Source of the DNA: Myxococcaceae bacterium
GTDB taxonomy: Bacteria; Myxococcota; Myxococcia; Myxococcales; Myxococcaceae
Assembly (NCBI GenBank): GCA_017881265.1
Contig: JADGRA010000010.1
Span: forward strand, 1-32,214
Reading direction: 5' to 3'
DNA: 32,214 bases
Within the stretch, counting starts at the first letter, position 1, and every line of letters begins with the position of its first letter. Positions 17,984 to 27,000 of the stretch are shown here, piece after piece. The notes beneath the pieces were generated by a model. That model had not been told where the DNA came from. It saw only the letters and a program-made list of their open reading frames with translations, and ran no database searches. Position numbers and translations under genes: made by a program.

Positions 17984-18388
17984 TCAGTCCGCGGTGACGT
18001 AGGCGTAGAGGAACTGATCGGTGACCTGACTTTCTTTCTTCGCGCTCCTCCGCAGGCGAGCCTCAAGTGTGAATCCAGCCTTTTCTAACACTCGGCAAGA
18101 CGCGGTGTTTCCGGCGAATGGCAGCGCAAAGACTCGCGTCAATCCGTGCTCGGCGATGGCGAAGGCCGTCACCGCTCGAACGGACTCGGTGGCGATCCCA
18201 CGTTCCCAGTGCGGTTGGGCCACCCAGTATCCGAGTTCGGCGGAGACGCGCTTCACGTTGTGGCCAAGACTGAAGCCAATACTGCCCACGGCAGCCCCAT
18301 CTATGGTGATCGCGAACGTTGCTTCGGGACGCTGCTCGCATACGCGAGTGATGAAGGTTCGGGCGTCGTCCTCTCGGTTGGGGCGCAT
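17984..18388 (-). CDS. GNAT acetyltransferase (RimJ/RimL-like), N-terminally short
   Basis: A 134-aa product covering the C-terminal three quarters of a RimJ/RimL-type N-acetyltransferase. The acetyl-CoA region is AELGYWVAQPHWERGIATESVRAV (the Q/RxxGxA-like loop is WERGIAT), then VFALPFAGNTASCRVLEKAGFTLEARLR and QFLYAYV. Typical members are about 175-185 aa and begin with an LRPLRPEDA strand-helix segment; that first part of about 40 residues is missing, because the ORF starts inside the helix equivalent to EDDARTFI. Only 75 bp separate its ATG from the stop of the beta-helix gene, and none of the three frames there restores the missing part convincingly. It is either a truncated remnant or a shortened but expressed protein. 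Confidence 0.65.
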   Translation of the reverse strand: MRPNREDDARTFITRVCEQRPEATFAITIDGAAVGSIGFSLGHNVKRVSAELGYWVAQPHWERGIATESVRAVTAFAIAEHGLTRVFALPFAGNTASCRVLEKAGFTLEARLRRSAKKESQVTDQFLYAYVTAD

Positions 18389-18463
18389 CGAGGATTCACG
18401 GTGAGTTGCTCAAGCCGCGCTTCCCCGTCCCGCAGTCGACCGTCGCGAAGCTGGTGGAGCCAT

Positions 18464-20257
18464 TCACATCCCGTCGGACCGAGCCCTGGCCGGGAGTGTC
18501 CCGACCATGGGGCTCAGATCCGGCCCGACCCATGGCCAGCTCGTGCCCGGCGGCCACCAAGTTGGCTTCTGCCCGAGGTAGAGCGACGCCGGGAGCTGGA
18601 CCGGTGTGTCGTTGGTCCACTCCGTCGCGTCGTGAGAATAGTCGTAGTTCCCGGTGCGGAGGAGCGTCTGGACGGCGGTGTCGTTCTGCCCGAGTCCATT
18701 GTTGCCCTGGCCCAGCTCGTAGATGGAGGCGGGCTCGCTGCTCGTGTAGTTGTCGAACATCTGCGTCACGCCGGCCTTCCCCAGGATGTTGCCCACCACG
18801 TTCATGCCCACCGCGCCGCCCTGGAGCTCGAGGGTAGTGATGTTGCCCGTCCGCGCCAGCGGCGAGTCGGCCACCTGGGGTGAAGCGAATTCGGACGACG
18901 AGTAGTTCCGGAAGAAGGTGAAGTATCCGGCGTTCCCGTGCGTGCTGGTCGCGCCCATGTGAGGGGCGTCGTTGCCCTCGATCAGCTCCATGTGCGGGAA
19001 GGCGCAGTGAGCGTCGATGTTCACTTCCTGCCAGGTGTTGTCAGCCCACGAGTTGTCTGCGTAGTTGTAGCCGATGACGTTGCCGCCCCCGCTCACCATC
19101 AGGAGGATGGGCTTGTTCATGTACCGGGCGATGTTGTTCTCGATCAGGTTGTCGGCGGAGAAGCAGCCCAGAACGATGCCGTAGCAGTCCGCCCCGAAGC
19201 CGTAGTTCTTGGAGTGGTGGAAGTAGCTGTCGCGAACGACGCACCGGTACGCTGCGCCGAGGCGAATGTGCATCCCTCCAATGGTCTGGTCGGTCTGCAC
19301 GTCCTTGACCCAGCAGAACGCCGAGTTGGAGATGTCGATCCCGCCGGCGGACTGACCGTCGTAGGACCCTGCCGTTCCACCCTGGATCCACAGACTCTCG
19401 ATCCCCGCCCAGCTCACCGTCGGGCTGCTGTTCACCCGGAAGGCCTGCGCGAAGGTGGGACTGCCTGCCTTGTAGCTCCAGTGGAGCGCCGCTCCCAGGC
19501 CGAGCTTCCCGGCCGCGGTATCGACCTGGGTGACCTGAACGACCTGGGCGATCGAGCGATAGGCGCCGCTCTGGCTGCGCTTGTAGTAAAGGCAATCCCC
19601 GACCACGACCGGTGAGGCATCGACCTGGTCGACGACGATCAGGTCCCCGACCTGGAAGCTCGAGGCCGCACTGCCGACGGTGATCGAGGTGCTGTCCTTC
19701 GCCGCGTCGGCCGTCAGGGCCACGCCCTTGCCGTTTCCGCTATAGCAGACCTGATCCCGCTCGGTGCCGATGGCGAGCACGGTTCCACCGTTGCTCTTCA
19801 CGATCGCCGTTCCACCAGTTCCCGAACCGGACCCGCGGAGCACGACTTTGCTCTTCACCTGGATGGTCGAGGTGGTGGTGAACGTCCCGGGGTTCAGCTT
19901 CACCACCTGGTTGTCGGGGCAGCCGTTGATCGCCGACTGGATGTCGTCGCCGGGGTTGAGCGTCGCGCAGATCGTCGTGCGCTGCGGAAGGCCATCCGAC
20001 CCGAGTGGCTGGCCCGTCGGCGTATCGGCGAGGATCCCCGGATTCCACCGAGTGGCGCGGTCGGCCGGGATGACCGTGCCCGCGTCCGCGCCCGGGCCGC
20101 CGTCGGAGGGACCGGGCCCCGCTGAACCGGAACCAGCGTCCGGTTGGCCGGCGTCGCTCGTACCAGAGCTGGAGACATTGGAAAGTGTTCCCACCTCGCC
20201 GACAGCGCAAGCGAAAACCGCCGTCGCGAGTACGGCGGGCCAGAGTCGACGAAGCAT
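18464..20257 (-). CDS. Secreted right-handed beta-helix protein (pectate-lyase-like fold)
   Basis: A 597-aa exported protein. The N-terminus MLRRLWPAVLATAVFAC is a likely lipoprotein signal, followed by a Gly/Ser/Asp/Pro linker of about 45 residues that suggests surface tethering. The body begins with ATLNPGDDIQSAINGCPDNQVVKLNPGTF, the usual first turn of a pectate-lyase-3/beta-helix domain (GDxIQxAIxxCP, VxLxPGxF). Asn- and His-rich rungs follow, such as VRDSYFHHSKNYGFGADCYGIVL, ADNLIENNIARYM, NVIGYNYADNSW and HMELIEGNDAPHMG. A polysaccharide substrate is likely for the fold but no catalytic triad is certain. The start is ATG 20257. Confidence 0.8.
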   Translation of the reverse strand: MLRRLWPAVLATAVFACAVGEVGTLSNVSSSGTSDAGQPDAGSGSAGPGPSDGGPGADAGTVIPADRATRWNPGILADTPTGQPLGSDGLPQRTTICATLNPGDDIQSAINGCPDNQVVKLNPGTFTTTSTIQVKSKVVLRGSGSGTGGTAIVKSNGGTVLAIGTERDQVCYSGNGKGVALTADAAKDSTSITVGSAASSFQVGDLIVVDQVDASPVVVGDCLYYKRSQSGAYRSIAQVVQVTQVDTAAGKLGLGAALHWSYKAGSPTFAQAFRVNSSPTVSWAGIESLWIQGGTAGSYDGQSAGGIDISNSAFCWVKDVQTDQTIGGMHIRLGAAYRCVVRDSYFHHSKNYGFGADCYGIVLGCFSADNLIENNIARYMNKPILLMVSGGGNVIGYNYADNSWADNTWQEVNIDAHCAFPHMELIEGNDAPHMGATSTHGNAGYFTFFRNYSSSEFASPQVADSPLARTGNITTLELQGGAVGMNVVGNILGKAGVTQMFDNYTSSEPASIYELGQGNNGLGQNDTAVQTLLRTGNYDYSHDATEWTNDTPVQLPASLYLGQKPTWWPPGTSWPWVGPDLSPMVGTLPARARSDGM

Positions 20258-20534
20258 CCGCAGGGCAAGGTGTCACTGCTCTTCCGGGCGGTCAATGCGG
20301 GCCAATGTCACACCTTTCGTGCCCCGCTGGGTGTCGTGCGGGTCACGGCGCCCGTCCGCTGTGGCCGCGGAAATACAGATAGAAGGAGCACGCGCCGCTT
20401 TGATCAACGTCCGCTCGGGGCTGGACCGAGCCTCTTTCGATCGGTGTGCATGCTGTGCTCCGGTCCCGTCCGGGTCCTGAAGGCGCTGCGCGAGTGATTG
20501 GCAGTGGTCCTATTGCGTGAGCAGCCCGCGCTCG

Positions 20535-21331
20535 TCAGGACAGGGTGCTCGGCGCGCACACGCGGAACCCCGCAAAGACGGAGCGCGTCTGGGGCTCAAA
20601 GAACTCGCGGGACGTCAGGCGTGCATTGAAGGTGTCGTAGTACCAGGCCCCGCCTCTGCCCACGGCTGGCACATCGGGCCGGCTTGCCTCGAGAATTTCG
20701 AGTGCGTTGCCTTGGACGTCATGCAGACCAAACGGACTGTCGGACTCGGGGTGTGAGCCCACCTCATCCGGCCCAAACGCCTCTGGACGTCGGCCGTACG
20801 TGACGTCAATGTTGGCCATCGTCGGCGGGAGCGCGTAACCCGTGGTGAAGGTTCGGTCGTCCGCCCCCCGCGCCGCCCGCTCCCACTCCCATTCCGTGCA
20901 CAGCCGCGCGCCAGGAAGGCGCCCGGAAGCATTCAGCCAGCGCAGGTAGGCCTCGATGTCGACCAGAGCGACGCCCGTAACTGGAAACCGGCGCCAGTCC
21001 TGCACCTGCAACCGGTCGCGGCCTTCATACCGAATGGGGACGCCCCAATCAGCGAAATAGTCCTTGCCCGTCGGTCGGAGCTGCAGGCTCCAGTGTCCCC
21101 GGGCCGGGCCGGGCGGAGGCGAATCAGGCCTTTCGAGTTTTCAATGTTGGGCAGGTGCTCCCGTGCGGCGGGTCCTTCCGCGTCGAGGAACTCAATCCAC
21201 TGCGCTAGGGTGACCTCGGATTCGGAGATGAGGAAGCTCGCTGTTTGAGCCTCATGGAGGGGCGGGGCCGTTTGCGTGAGTCGGACCGGCTCGTCGTCGG
21301 CGCTGCGGGGGCCTCGGGAAAGCGCCCCTCG
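20535..21331 (-). pseudogene. Frameshifted formylglycine-generating-enzyme (SUMF1) domain gene
   Basis: Two adjacent minus-strand frames together give one FGE-sulfatase domain. The upstream frame (about 21331-21105) encodes FLISESEVTLAQWIEFLDAEG and HLPNIENSKGLIRLRP. After GGGCCGGGCCGGGCGG at 21102-21117 the match continues in another frame: HWSLQLRPTGKDYFADWG, then QDWRRFPVTGVALVDIEAYLRWL, RLCTEWEWERAARGAD, FGPDEVGSHPESDSPFGLHDVQGNALEI and GGAWYYDTFNARLTSREFFEPQTRSVFAGFRVC. A one-base loss there (or a two-base gain) explains the switch. A second shift may lie near 21320, where an EGRFP-type start and RGPRSADDEPVRL are in different frames. In myxobacteria this domain often follows a Ser/Thr kinase or acts as a degenerate FGE. 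A one-base sequence error cannot be excluded. Confidence 0.75.
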
Positions 21332-21762
21332 CTACGCGCGCGTGGCCGCACCATCGGCGTCGGTGCTGCAACGGCTGCAAAGCCGTTGCCTCGAGGGCAA
21401 CGGAACCACAAGGAACTTGCTAGGGCGCAACAAACAAGCCGGCCCTTTGCGGCACTACTCCCGAGTGCCGCTACCCAAGCGCTTGGATTCATGGCCAATT
21501 GATTCGAAGTTGTGATTGTTTTGCGTCTTGGCCCCGGAGTTGCTTTTCGATTCAGGTCAGTGCCTCGCTCAGGAAGACTTATGAGCGTGTTGGACAGCAG
21601 GCGCCCTGGGCGCCCTGGCTATACCTGGAGGGGAACACCTCGGACCGGCGCGAGGGCTCGACCACGAGCGCGACGGGAAGGCGTCGTGAAGCGAGCTTTT
21701 GGTGAGATGCCAGAAGCCGAGTTGGGGGCTGCCCCCGCTCGTCAGCGTTGTGGGGGTTCCCG
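21332..21762. other. Intergenic region upstream of the kelch/Ig-like gene
   Basis: About 430 bp with no supported gene. It includes a relatively AT-rich patch at about 21495-21530 (GAAGTTGTGATTGTTTTGCG), the best place for a promoter of the large plus-strand gene, but I could not define boxes. Short ORFs here show no protein-like features. Confidence 0.4.
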
Positions 21763-24700
21763 ATGGTACGTGCAATTCCGCGTATTGGTCTGTTCGCGCT
21801 TGTCGCTGCCTTGTCGTTTGGGACTTATTGGTTTCAACGGTCTGAAATTGGGGTGCCGGCCTCTGAGGTCTCCCGCCCGCCGGCCGTCTCCGCTCTCCCC
21901 GAGGAAGTCTCGTCGAATTCGCGTGTCGAGCGAGCGACTCCCTTTCCCCTCACCGAGGCGGACGCTGCGCTGACGCGGGGTTTCCCGCAGCAGTCGGCGG
22001 AAGTCACAGCCGGGACTGGCTTCGTGCGCTCGACGTATGGCTTCCGCGCGCGGGGTCCGGAGGTGAACGCAGAAGCCGCGACCGATGCCGCGGAAGCAGC
22101 GCTCTCGACCCGCGCGAGGCTGCAGCTCGAGTTGCCCGCGCGGGGGGAAGGGGTTGCAACGTTGTCCCTTCCGACGGGGTTGGCGGTGGAGGTCCGTGAG
22201 CGGGGGGCCGAAGGCCCGGGGCGCGTGGTCCAGGGGGCGGTGGCCTACGGCCGTGCGGGTGGCACGTCCTACTGGCGCACGACAGACACGGGCTACGAGG
22301 AGTGGCTCCTCCTGGCCGATGCACGGGAAGGCCCCGTGGCACAGTGGGAGGTGCAGGGCGGCCAGTTGGAGCAGGACGGGGACGACGTCGTTGTGACGGA
22401 CGCTGCGGGGCAGGCGCGACTTCGAGTCGCGGCACCGAGAGCCTACGGTTTGGGCGGCCAGGAAGCCCGGGCGTGGCTGCGTGCCAGGGGCCAGGTGCTC
22501 GCCCTGTACACCTCGGCGCGCGGGCGCGCGCTCGTGGACCCGATCTGGACGACGGTGGGGAGGATGGCGACAGCGCGCGTCGGGCACACCGCGACGCTGT
22601 TGTTGTCCGGCAAGGTGCTCGTTGCGGGAAATGGCACCGCAGAGATCTACGACCCGGCGACACAAACCTGGAGTCCCACTGGCAACATGACGACGGTGCG
22701 CAGCGGGCACACCGCGACGCTGTTGTCGTCTGGGAAGGTGCTCGTCGCCGGCGGCCGTGGCGCTGGCGGCGGGCCCGCCTGGAACAATCCTCTCGGCTTC
22801 CTCGCCACCGCGGAGCTGTATGACCCGGAAGTGGGCACGTGGAGTGCCACTGGCTCCATGACTACGGTGCATCTCAACCACACTGCGACGCTGCTTCCGT
22901 CCGGGAAGGTGCTCGTCGCCGGGGGCTACAACCGGAACTACGTCAGAGGCTATGACTTCACCTATTGGACCACTGCCGTCGCGGAGCTGTATGACCCTGA
23001 AGGCGGCACGTGGAGTGCAACCGGCTCCATGGCGACGGCGCGCGGATCTCATACGGCGACGCTGCTGGCCTCCGGGAGAGTCCTCGTCGCCGCCGGCTAC
23101 AACCGTTTCCCGTATGGGAGTCCCCCCGATCTCGACAGCGCGGAGCTGTATGACCCTGCTGTTGAGATGTGGAATGGCACTGACCCCATGATGTCGGTGC
23201 GTGCCGGCTCACCGGCGAGTTCGCGCGCCTACCTGAATGCGACGCTGCTTCAATCGGGGAAGGTCCTCTTCACCGGGGGCGACGCCGACAGTCCGCAGTT
23301 GTATGACCCGCAAGCTGGGAGCTGGAGCACCACTGGCTCCATGTTCGCGGAGCACTACCACTCCACCGCGACGTTGCTTCCGTCCGGGCACGTCCTCGTC
23401 GCTAGCGGGGAGTTTGACAGCGCGGAGCTGTATGACGCGACTGCGGGGACCTGGAGTGCCACCGGCTCCTTGGCTACTGCGCGCTTCGACCACACCGCGA
23501 CGCTCCTTGTGTCCGGGCAGGTGCTGGTCACTGGCGGCATCGGCAGCACTGGCGTACTCGCCAGCTCCGAGCTGTATGGCTCGACCACGTCAGCGCCAGT
23601 GATTTCGCCGTCTATGGTGACACTGGCACCACAACAGAGCCAGGCCTTCACCGCGTCGGGTGGTAGCGGGATTGGATACGTCTGGGCCCTCGCTACCAAC
23701 GCATCGGGCGGCACCATGAGCTCAGCGGGTGTCTACACCGCGGGTGCCATGGGTGATGTGACCGACGTGATCAGTGTGACGGACTCGCTGGGCGCTCATG
23801 CAAAGGCGACGGTGATGGTGACCAGCGCTTTGGCGATCGATCCGACGAGCGTCATGCTGGACCCGCTGACGAGCCAGACATTCACCGCTTCCGGTGGTAG
23901 CGGGACTGGATTTGTCTGGGGCTTCATCACCAACGCCTCGGGCGGCACGCTGAGCGCAGACGGGGTCTACACCGCGGGTGCCACGAATCACGTGACCGAC
24001 GTGGTCAGCGTGACGGACTCGCTGGGGAACTCCTCCACCGCCACCGTGACAGTGGGAACGCCCGTCGCTCCACTGGCGATTTCACCGTCCGATGTGGCGT
24101 TGAATGTCGGGGCGACGCAGGTCCTCCGCGCGGTGGGTGGCAGTGGTCTTGCCAATCTCTGGGCGGTGGAGACCAACCGCTCAGGGGGTCACTTCACAAC
24201 TGTCGGCTCCCAGTGCGAGAGGACCTTCGCTCACAGGAATTCATCTTGCTACACCGCAGGGCCGATCGCGGGCGTGACGGACGTGATCCGAGTCACGGAT
24301 TCTCTTGGCGATATGGCGTGGGCGATGGTGAGGGTGACGTTCGTCGCCCCCCCGCTAGTCGTCTCGCCGCAGGACGTGACGCTGGCTCCGAAGGCGACCC
24401 AGACGTTCACTGCCTCGGCCGGCAGTCTGACTGGATACATGTGGGCATTCGTCGGCAACGCCTCCGGGGGCACCCTGAGCACAGCCGGTGCCTACGTCGC
24501 AGGCTCTACGGGTGGTGTTACCGATGTCGTCGGTGTGACGGATTCCCTGGGCGCCCACGCAACAGCCACGGTGAACGTCACCAACGCGCTCGGCATCTCT
24601 CCCTCCGGCATTACTCTGGCCCCGGAGGCGCGTCAGAACTTCACCGCGTCCGGGGGCAGTGGGTCTGGGTACACGTGGGCATTCGTCGGCAACGCCTCCG

Positions 24701-24936
24701 GGGGTGCGCTGAACGCAGCCGGTGCCTACGTCGCAGGCTCCACGGGTGGCGTCACCGATGTCGTCGGTGTGACGGACTCCCTGGGCGCTCACGCAACGGC
24801 AACGGTGACGGTGACGGTGACGGTGACGCCCAGTGGCGGCTGCGGCGCGACGGGTGGGAGCGCATTCCCTCTGCTGGCGTTCACACTCTTACCGCTGCTC
24901 GCACCGCGCCGCAGGAAGCTGTTCGCTGCCAACTGA
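21763..24936 (+). CDS. Large surface protein: kelch-type propeller plus five Ig-like repeats, MYXO-CTERM-like anchor
   Basis: A 1057-aa exported protein. The N-terminus MVRAIPRIGLFALVAALSFG is a signal/anchor. Residues about 50-265 form a globular domain seen in myxobacterial surface proteins. About seven kelch/Kelch_4-type repeats follow, with the core HTATLLxSGKVLVAGG and YDPxxGTWSATGSM. Then come five Ig-like domains of about 78-93 aa (ISPSxVTLAPxxxQxFTASGGSGxGYxWAxxxNASGG ... VTDVVxVTDSLGAHATATV). The end GGCGATGG, a Leu-rich helix and APRRRK is a MYXO-CTERM-like sorting signal for surface anchoring. ATG 21763 gives a clean signal peptide, preferred over the TTG at 21748. A role in adhesion or matrix binding is likely for the architecture but not shown. 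Confidence 0.88.
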   Translation: MVRAIPRIGLFALVAALSFGTYWFQRSEIGVPASEVSRPPAVSALPEEVSSNSRVERATPFPLTEADAALTRGFPQQSAEVTAGTGFVRSTYGFRARGPEVNAEAATDAAEAALSTRARLQLELPARGEGVATLSLPTGLAVEVRERGAEGPGRVVQGAVAYGRAGGTSYWRTTDTGYEEWLLLADAREGPVAQWEVQGGQLEQDGDDVVVTDAAGQARLRVAAPRAYGLGGQEARAWLRARGQVLALYTSARGRALVDPIWTTVGRMATARVGHTATLLLSGKVLVAGNGTAEIYDPATQTWSPTGNMTTVRSGHTATLLSSGKVLVAGGRGAGGGPAWNNPLGFLATAELYDPEVGTWSATGSMTTVHLNHTATLLPSGKVLVAGGYNRNYVRGYDFTYWTTAVAELYDPEGGTWSATGSMATARGSHTATLLASGRVLVAAGYNRFPYGSPPDLDSAELYDPAVEMWNGTDPMMSVRAGSPASSRAYLNATLLQSGKVLFTGGDADSPQLYDPQAGSWSTTGSMFAEHYHSTATLLPSGHVLVASGEFDSAELYDATAGTWSATGSLATARFDHTATLLVSGQVLVTGGIGSTGVLASSELYGSTTSAPVISPSMVTLAPQQSQAFTASGGSGIGYVWALATNASGGTMSSAGVYTAGAMGDVTDVISVTDSLGAHAKATVMVTSALAIDPTSVMLDPLTSQTFTASGGSGTGFVWGFITNASGGTLSADGVYTAGATNHVTDVVSVTDSLGNSSTATVTVGTPVAPLAISPSDVALNVGATQVLRAVGGSGLANLWAVETNRSGGHFTTVGSQCERTFAHRNSSCYTAGPIAGVTDVIRVTDSLGDMAWAMVRVTFVAPPLVVSPQDVTLAPKATQTFTASAGSLTGYMWAFVGNASGGTLSTAGAYVAGSTGGVTDVVGVTDSLGAHATATVNVTNALGISPSGITLAPEARQNFTASGGSGSGYTWAFVGNASGGALNAAGAYVAGSTGGVTDVVGVTDSLGAHATATVTVTVTVTPSGGCGATGGSAFPLLAFTLLPLLAPRRRKLFAAN
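23593..24830 (+). repeat. Five tandem Ig-like-domain coding repeats
   Basis: Units start near 23593, 23827, 24067, 24347 and 24586. Four spacings run about 234, 240, 280 and 239 bp. Units 4 and 5 are nearly identical over the AGAYVAGSTGGVTDVVGVTD region, pointing to a recent duplication. Unit 3 is the most diverged and carries an insertion with two extra cysteines (SQCERTFAHRNSSCY). Confidence 0.85.
24805..24828 (+). repeat. GTGACG hexanucleotide repeat, four copies
   Basis: Four perfect GTGACG units in frame encode alternating Val-Thr at the junction between the last Ig-like domain and the sorting signal. Gain or loss of a unit would keep the frame and change linker length. Confidence 0.8.
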
Positions 24937-24945
24937 ACCTGCGCT

Positions 24946-25308
24946 TTGGAAGTGACCCAGAAGCGGTTCAAGGAAGGCGAGGGAACCCACCCCGTCTCAG
25001 AGGTTCCCAATGGTCCCAGCCGGTCGGAATTTCGCGTGGTTGGCGAAGCCCCGGGCGATCCTGACTTCCCAACGGTCCCAGCTTTCCCAGCCATTCCACC
25101 CTCAAATGTGGACAAACCATGTGGACAGCAGGGGCGGCCGGTCGATGAGCCCGGCTTATTGGCGCTCCTGACCGTCAGCGTCGCCGAGTTGCTCCGGTGC
25201 TCCAAGGCCACACTCTACGGATTGATCGATCGGAAAGAGCTGCCCTCGCTGCGTGTGTCGAACGCTATCCGGGTGCGGCGAGAGGACGTGGAAGCACTCT
25301 CGCGCTAG
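24946..25308 (+). CDS. Excisionase/MerR-type helix-turn-helix protein
   Basis: The last 50 codons encode a complete HTH_17/excisionase-type DNA-binding domain: LLTVSVAELLRCSKATLYGLIDRKELPSLRVSNAIRVRREDVEAL. Such proteins act as recombination directionality factors or small regulators. The ORF can open at TTG 24946 (120 aa), but the first 65 codons are Pro-rich, overlap direct repeats and look non-coding; a start at GTG 25108 or TTG 25159 (about 50 aa) is more likely. No good ribosome site was found. In many genomes an integrase follows such a gene; here no integrase is found downstream. Confidence 0.6.
   Translation: MEVTQKRFKEGEGTHPVSEVPNGPSRSEFRVVGEAPGDPDFPTVPAFPAIPPSNVDKPCGQQGRPVDEPGLLALLTVSVAELLRCSKATLYGLIDRKELPSLRVSNAIRVRREDVEALSR
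25004..25082. repeat. Direct repeat TTCCCAAYGGTCCCAGC (two copies)
   Basis: 17-bp copies at 25004-25020 and 25066-25082 differ at one base and are 62 bp apart; a partial TTTCCCAGCC follows directly. They lie just upstream of the HTH domain, where binding sites for the protein or a partner recombinase would be expected. Confidence 0.6.
25106..25127. repeat. Direct repeat ATGTGGACA (two copies)
   Basis: Copies at 25106-25114 and 25119-25127, 13 bp apart, between the longer repeat pair and the HTH domain. Spacing near one helical turn would suit a protein-binding site. Confidence 0.5.
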
Positions 25309-25523
25309 CAACGACGTCGTAGCCTGTGCCTCGCCAATCCACGGTCAGTCGTGTCCACCACAACGGAGCGGAACGCCGGGACGAAGGCTGCGAGGAAGCG
25401 GAGCATTTGGGCGACGAGAACGCAGGCCTCGTCGGATTCGCCAATGGTTCCGGGACGAACCGAGTTCTCGAGCCACAGGTGTTCCTGCGCAAGACGTTCT
25501 AGAGGGTGCGACCGCTGCTCGGG

Positions 25524-26138
25524 TCAGCCGATGCCGCTATCGGTTCCGCCGTCGGGCGGCACGCAAGATCCGTCCTGGTCGGACTCGGAACGGACGTGGA
25601 TCACTGGAGAGAGGATCCACTCAGCCGACGGTCCGCCCGTCGGGTGGTACTCGATGGCGTTGGGACCGTCGAAGTCGAGAACTAGCACGTGCGTCTTGCA
25701 GGGTTGAACCTGGAATGGCCCGTTCAGTTTGAGGCCAGAGGTGTCTCCGCTCGGAGTCTTAAGGTCGGCATGTGAACCGTCGGGGAGGACGACGTACTGA
25801 GGTCCATTCGGGTCGAGCACGAAGCGAACCTGGGTGATGGCCCCGGAAGGAATCTGTACCGGGCCGAGCTGGCGCGTGTCGGTCGGGAGCTGGAGCAGGT
25901 CCACCGTGAGTGGTCCCGTGAAGATTTGGATCCAGCCGCCTCCCTCCGGATTCGCAGTCACCTCGTCGATTGTGACGATGATCCCCTGCAGCGAGTTCAC
26001 TGGCGCAGCTGCCGTGTTCACCGGAGCAGTCAGCTTCACCGCGAGCATCCCCGGCCCGGTGGACGAGCCACACGCCATCCCTCCGCCGAGGGCAAGTGCT
26101 GCAACCAAGCCGGGGATACGACGTCGTTCGGTTTCCAT
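25524..26138 (-). CDS. DUF4382-family putative lipoprotein
   Basis: A 204-aa product. The N-terminus METERRRIPGLVAALALGGGMACGSS is a probable lipoprotein signal (Cys near residue 23). The rest follows the DUF4382 pattern: MLAVKLTAPVNTAAAPVNSLQGIIVTIDEV, then GGGWIQIFTGPLTVDLLQL, PSGAITQVRFVLD, TSGLKLNGPFQV, LVLDFDGPNAI and WILSPVIHV, an all-beta fold of unknown function. The family's usual TDAP loop is replaced by TAPVNTAAAPV. ATG 26138 has a GGGGGGAGGGGG ribosome site. A longer in-frame start at 26303 adds basic non-homologous residues. Confidence 0.8.
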   Translation of the reverse strand: METERRRIPGLVAALALGGGMACGSSTGPGMLAVKLTAPVNTAAAPVNSLQGIIVTIDEVTANPEGGGWIQIFTGPLTVDLLQLPTDTRQLGPVQIPSGAITQVRFVLDPNGPQYVVLPDGSHADLKTPSGDTSGLKLNGPFQVQPCKTHVLVLDFDGPNAIEYHPTGGPSAEWILSPVIHVRSESDQDGSCVPPDGGTDSGIG

Positions 26139-27000
26139 CCTTGCGACCCCCTCCCCCCGGAGTGATCTCCCGGAGCGGAGAGGGCCGGCACGATAGGCAC
26201 CGGCGTATGTCGGGGGTAGGGGTGGGTCTGAGATAGGCCAAACGGAAGGCGTAATCACCCGCTTTGAATCCGTACGTCGTGCGCGGGACAAAGCTCTTTC
26301 CAACTTGGATGGTTCCGATGCGCGCGATGTAGCTCGACACAGGCCCAGTTCCGGCTACCGCGTGCTTCTCGGCGTCGCCAGTTTTCGGCGCCCAGCCTCC
26401 GAACTCAGATTGGTAGCTCACAGAAATGATGCTTCGTGCACTGTTGCGGGACGGCATCATCGCCGAAGCTGCTGAGCGCTATGGGCACAAGCGCTCGGCC
26501 GCCCCACGCGTGAACGCGCGGTCCGCGGCTTCGCTATTCGCCTTGTGCTTGGCGGCCTCCTTTTGGTCGCCGGCAAGGACGTGAGTGGAAGGCCGCAGCT
26601 GACAGAGGCGGAGCCAAGCGGCGCCTGAATGAGACGCAATGCTCGCGCGAGGGTGTCGTCCATCTTCGGTGCCAACTGTGACGCGTCGGTTTCGGGTCCT
26701 TCAGGCCCAGCATTCACGTCGATGGGGTGAAGATGGTTTCCCTACAGTCCTGAAAATGACGTTGCCCACTCGCGGCCTGGCGTCAGTGAAGTGATGCAGT
26801 GCCCCACGCGTGTTGGACCGACGGTCTTGACGTCGCGTTCCACCCGATGCCTGGCTCCCCGACTCGCCCTCGGCAAAGAGTAAACGGGCCGCGTCATCGA
26901 GAGCGCGCGGCGCCGGTCGCTGGCCCACGGTCGACGGCTTCCGCTCCGGGCGTGGGTGCCACTGCTCACCCGGAGCGAGTGATCAGATCGGGACGGAGAC
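26139..27000. other. Long region without a supported gene
   Basis: About 860 bp. A minus-strand frame at about 26200-26460 encodes a low-bias stretch (SYIARIGTIQVGKSFVPRTTYGF) that could be a degraded gene, and a 52-codon plus ORF at 26426-26584 begins MMLRALLRDGIIAEAAERYG. Neither is recognised. The right end carries a hairpin near 26943. Confidence 0.4.
26943..26976 (-). terminator. Hairpin 3' of the haloperoxidase-like gene
   Basis: GCTCCGGG / CCCGGAGC, 8-bp stem with an 18-nt loop, 25-58 nt beyond the minus-strand stop at 27001. No U-run, so weak support. Confidence 0.3.

Noticed and set aside
21742-23052. 436-aa minus-strand ORF over the kelch region, with internal repeats
   Set aside because: The repeats mirror the kelch repeats on the plus strand; composition is that of an antisense shadow.
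25309-25523. Integrase expected after the intact HTH gene
   Set aside because: All six frames checked by eye; no recombinase motif (R..HxxR..Y) was seen in the 215 bp.
26426-26584. 52-codon ORF MMLRALLRDGIIAEAAERYG
   Set aside because: No ribosome site, no recognised family and lower-bias sequence; cannot be supported as a gene.
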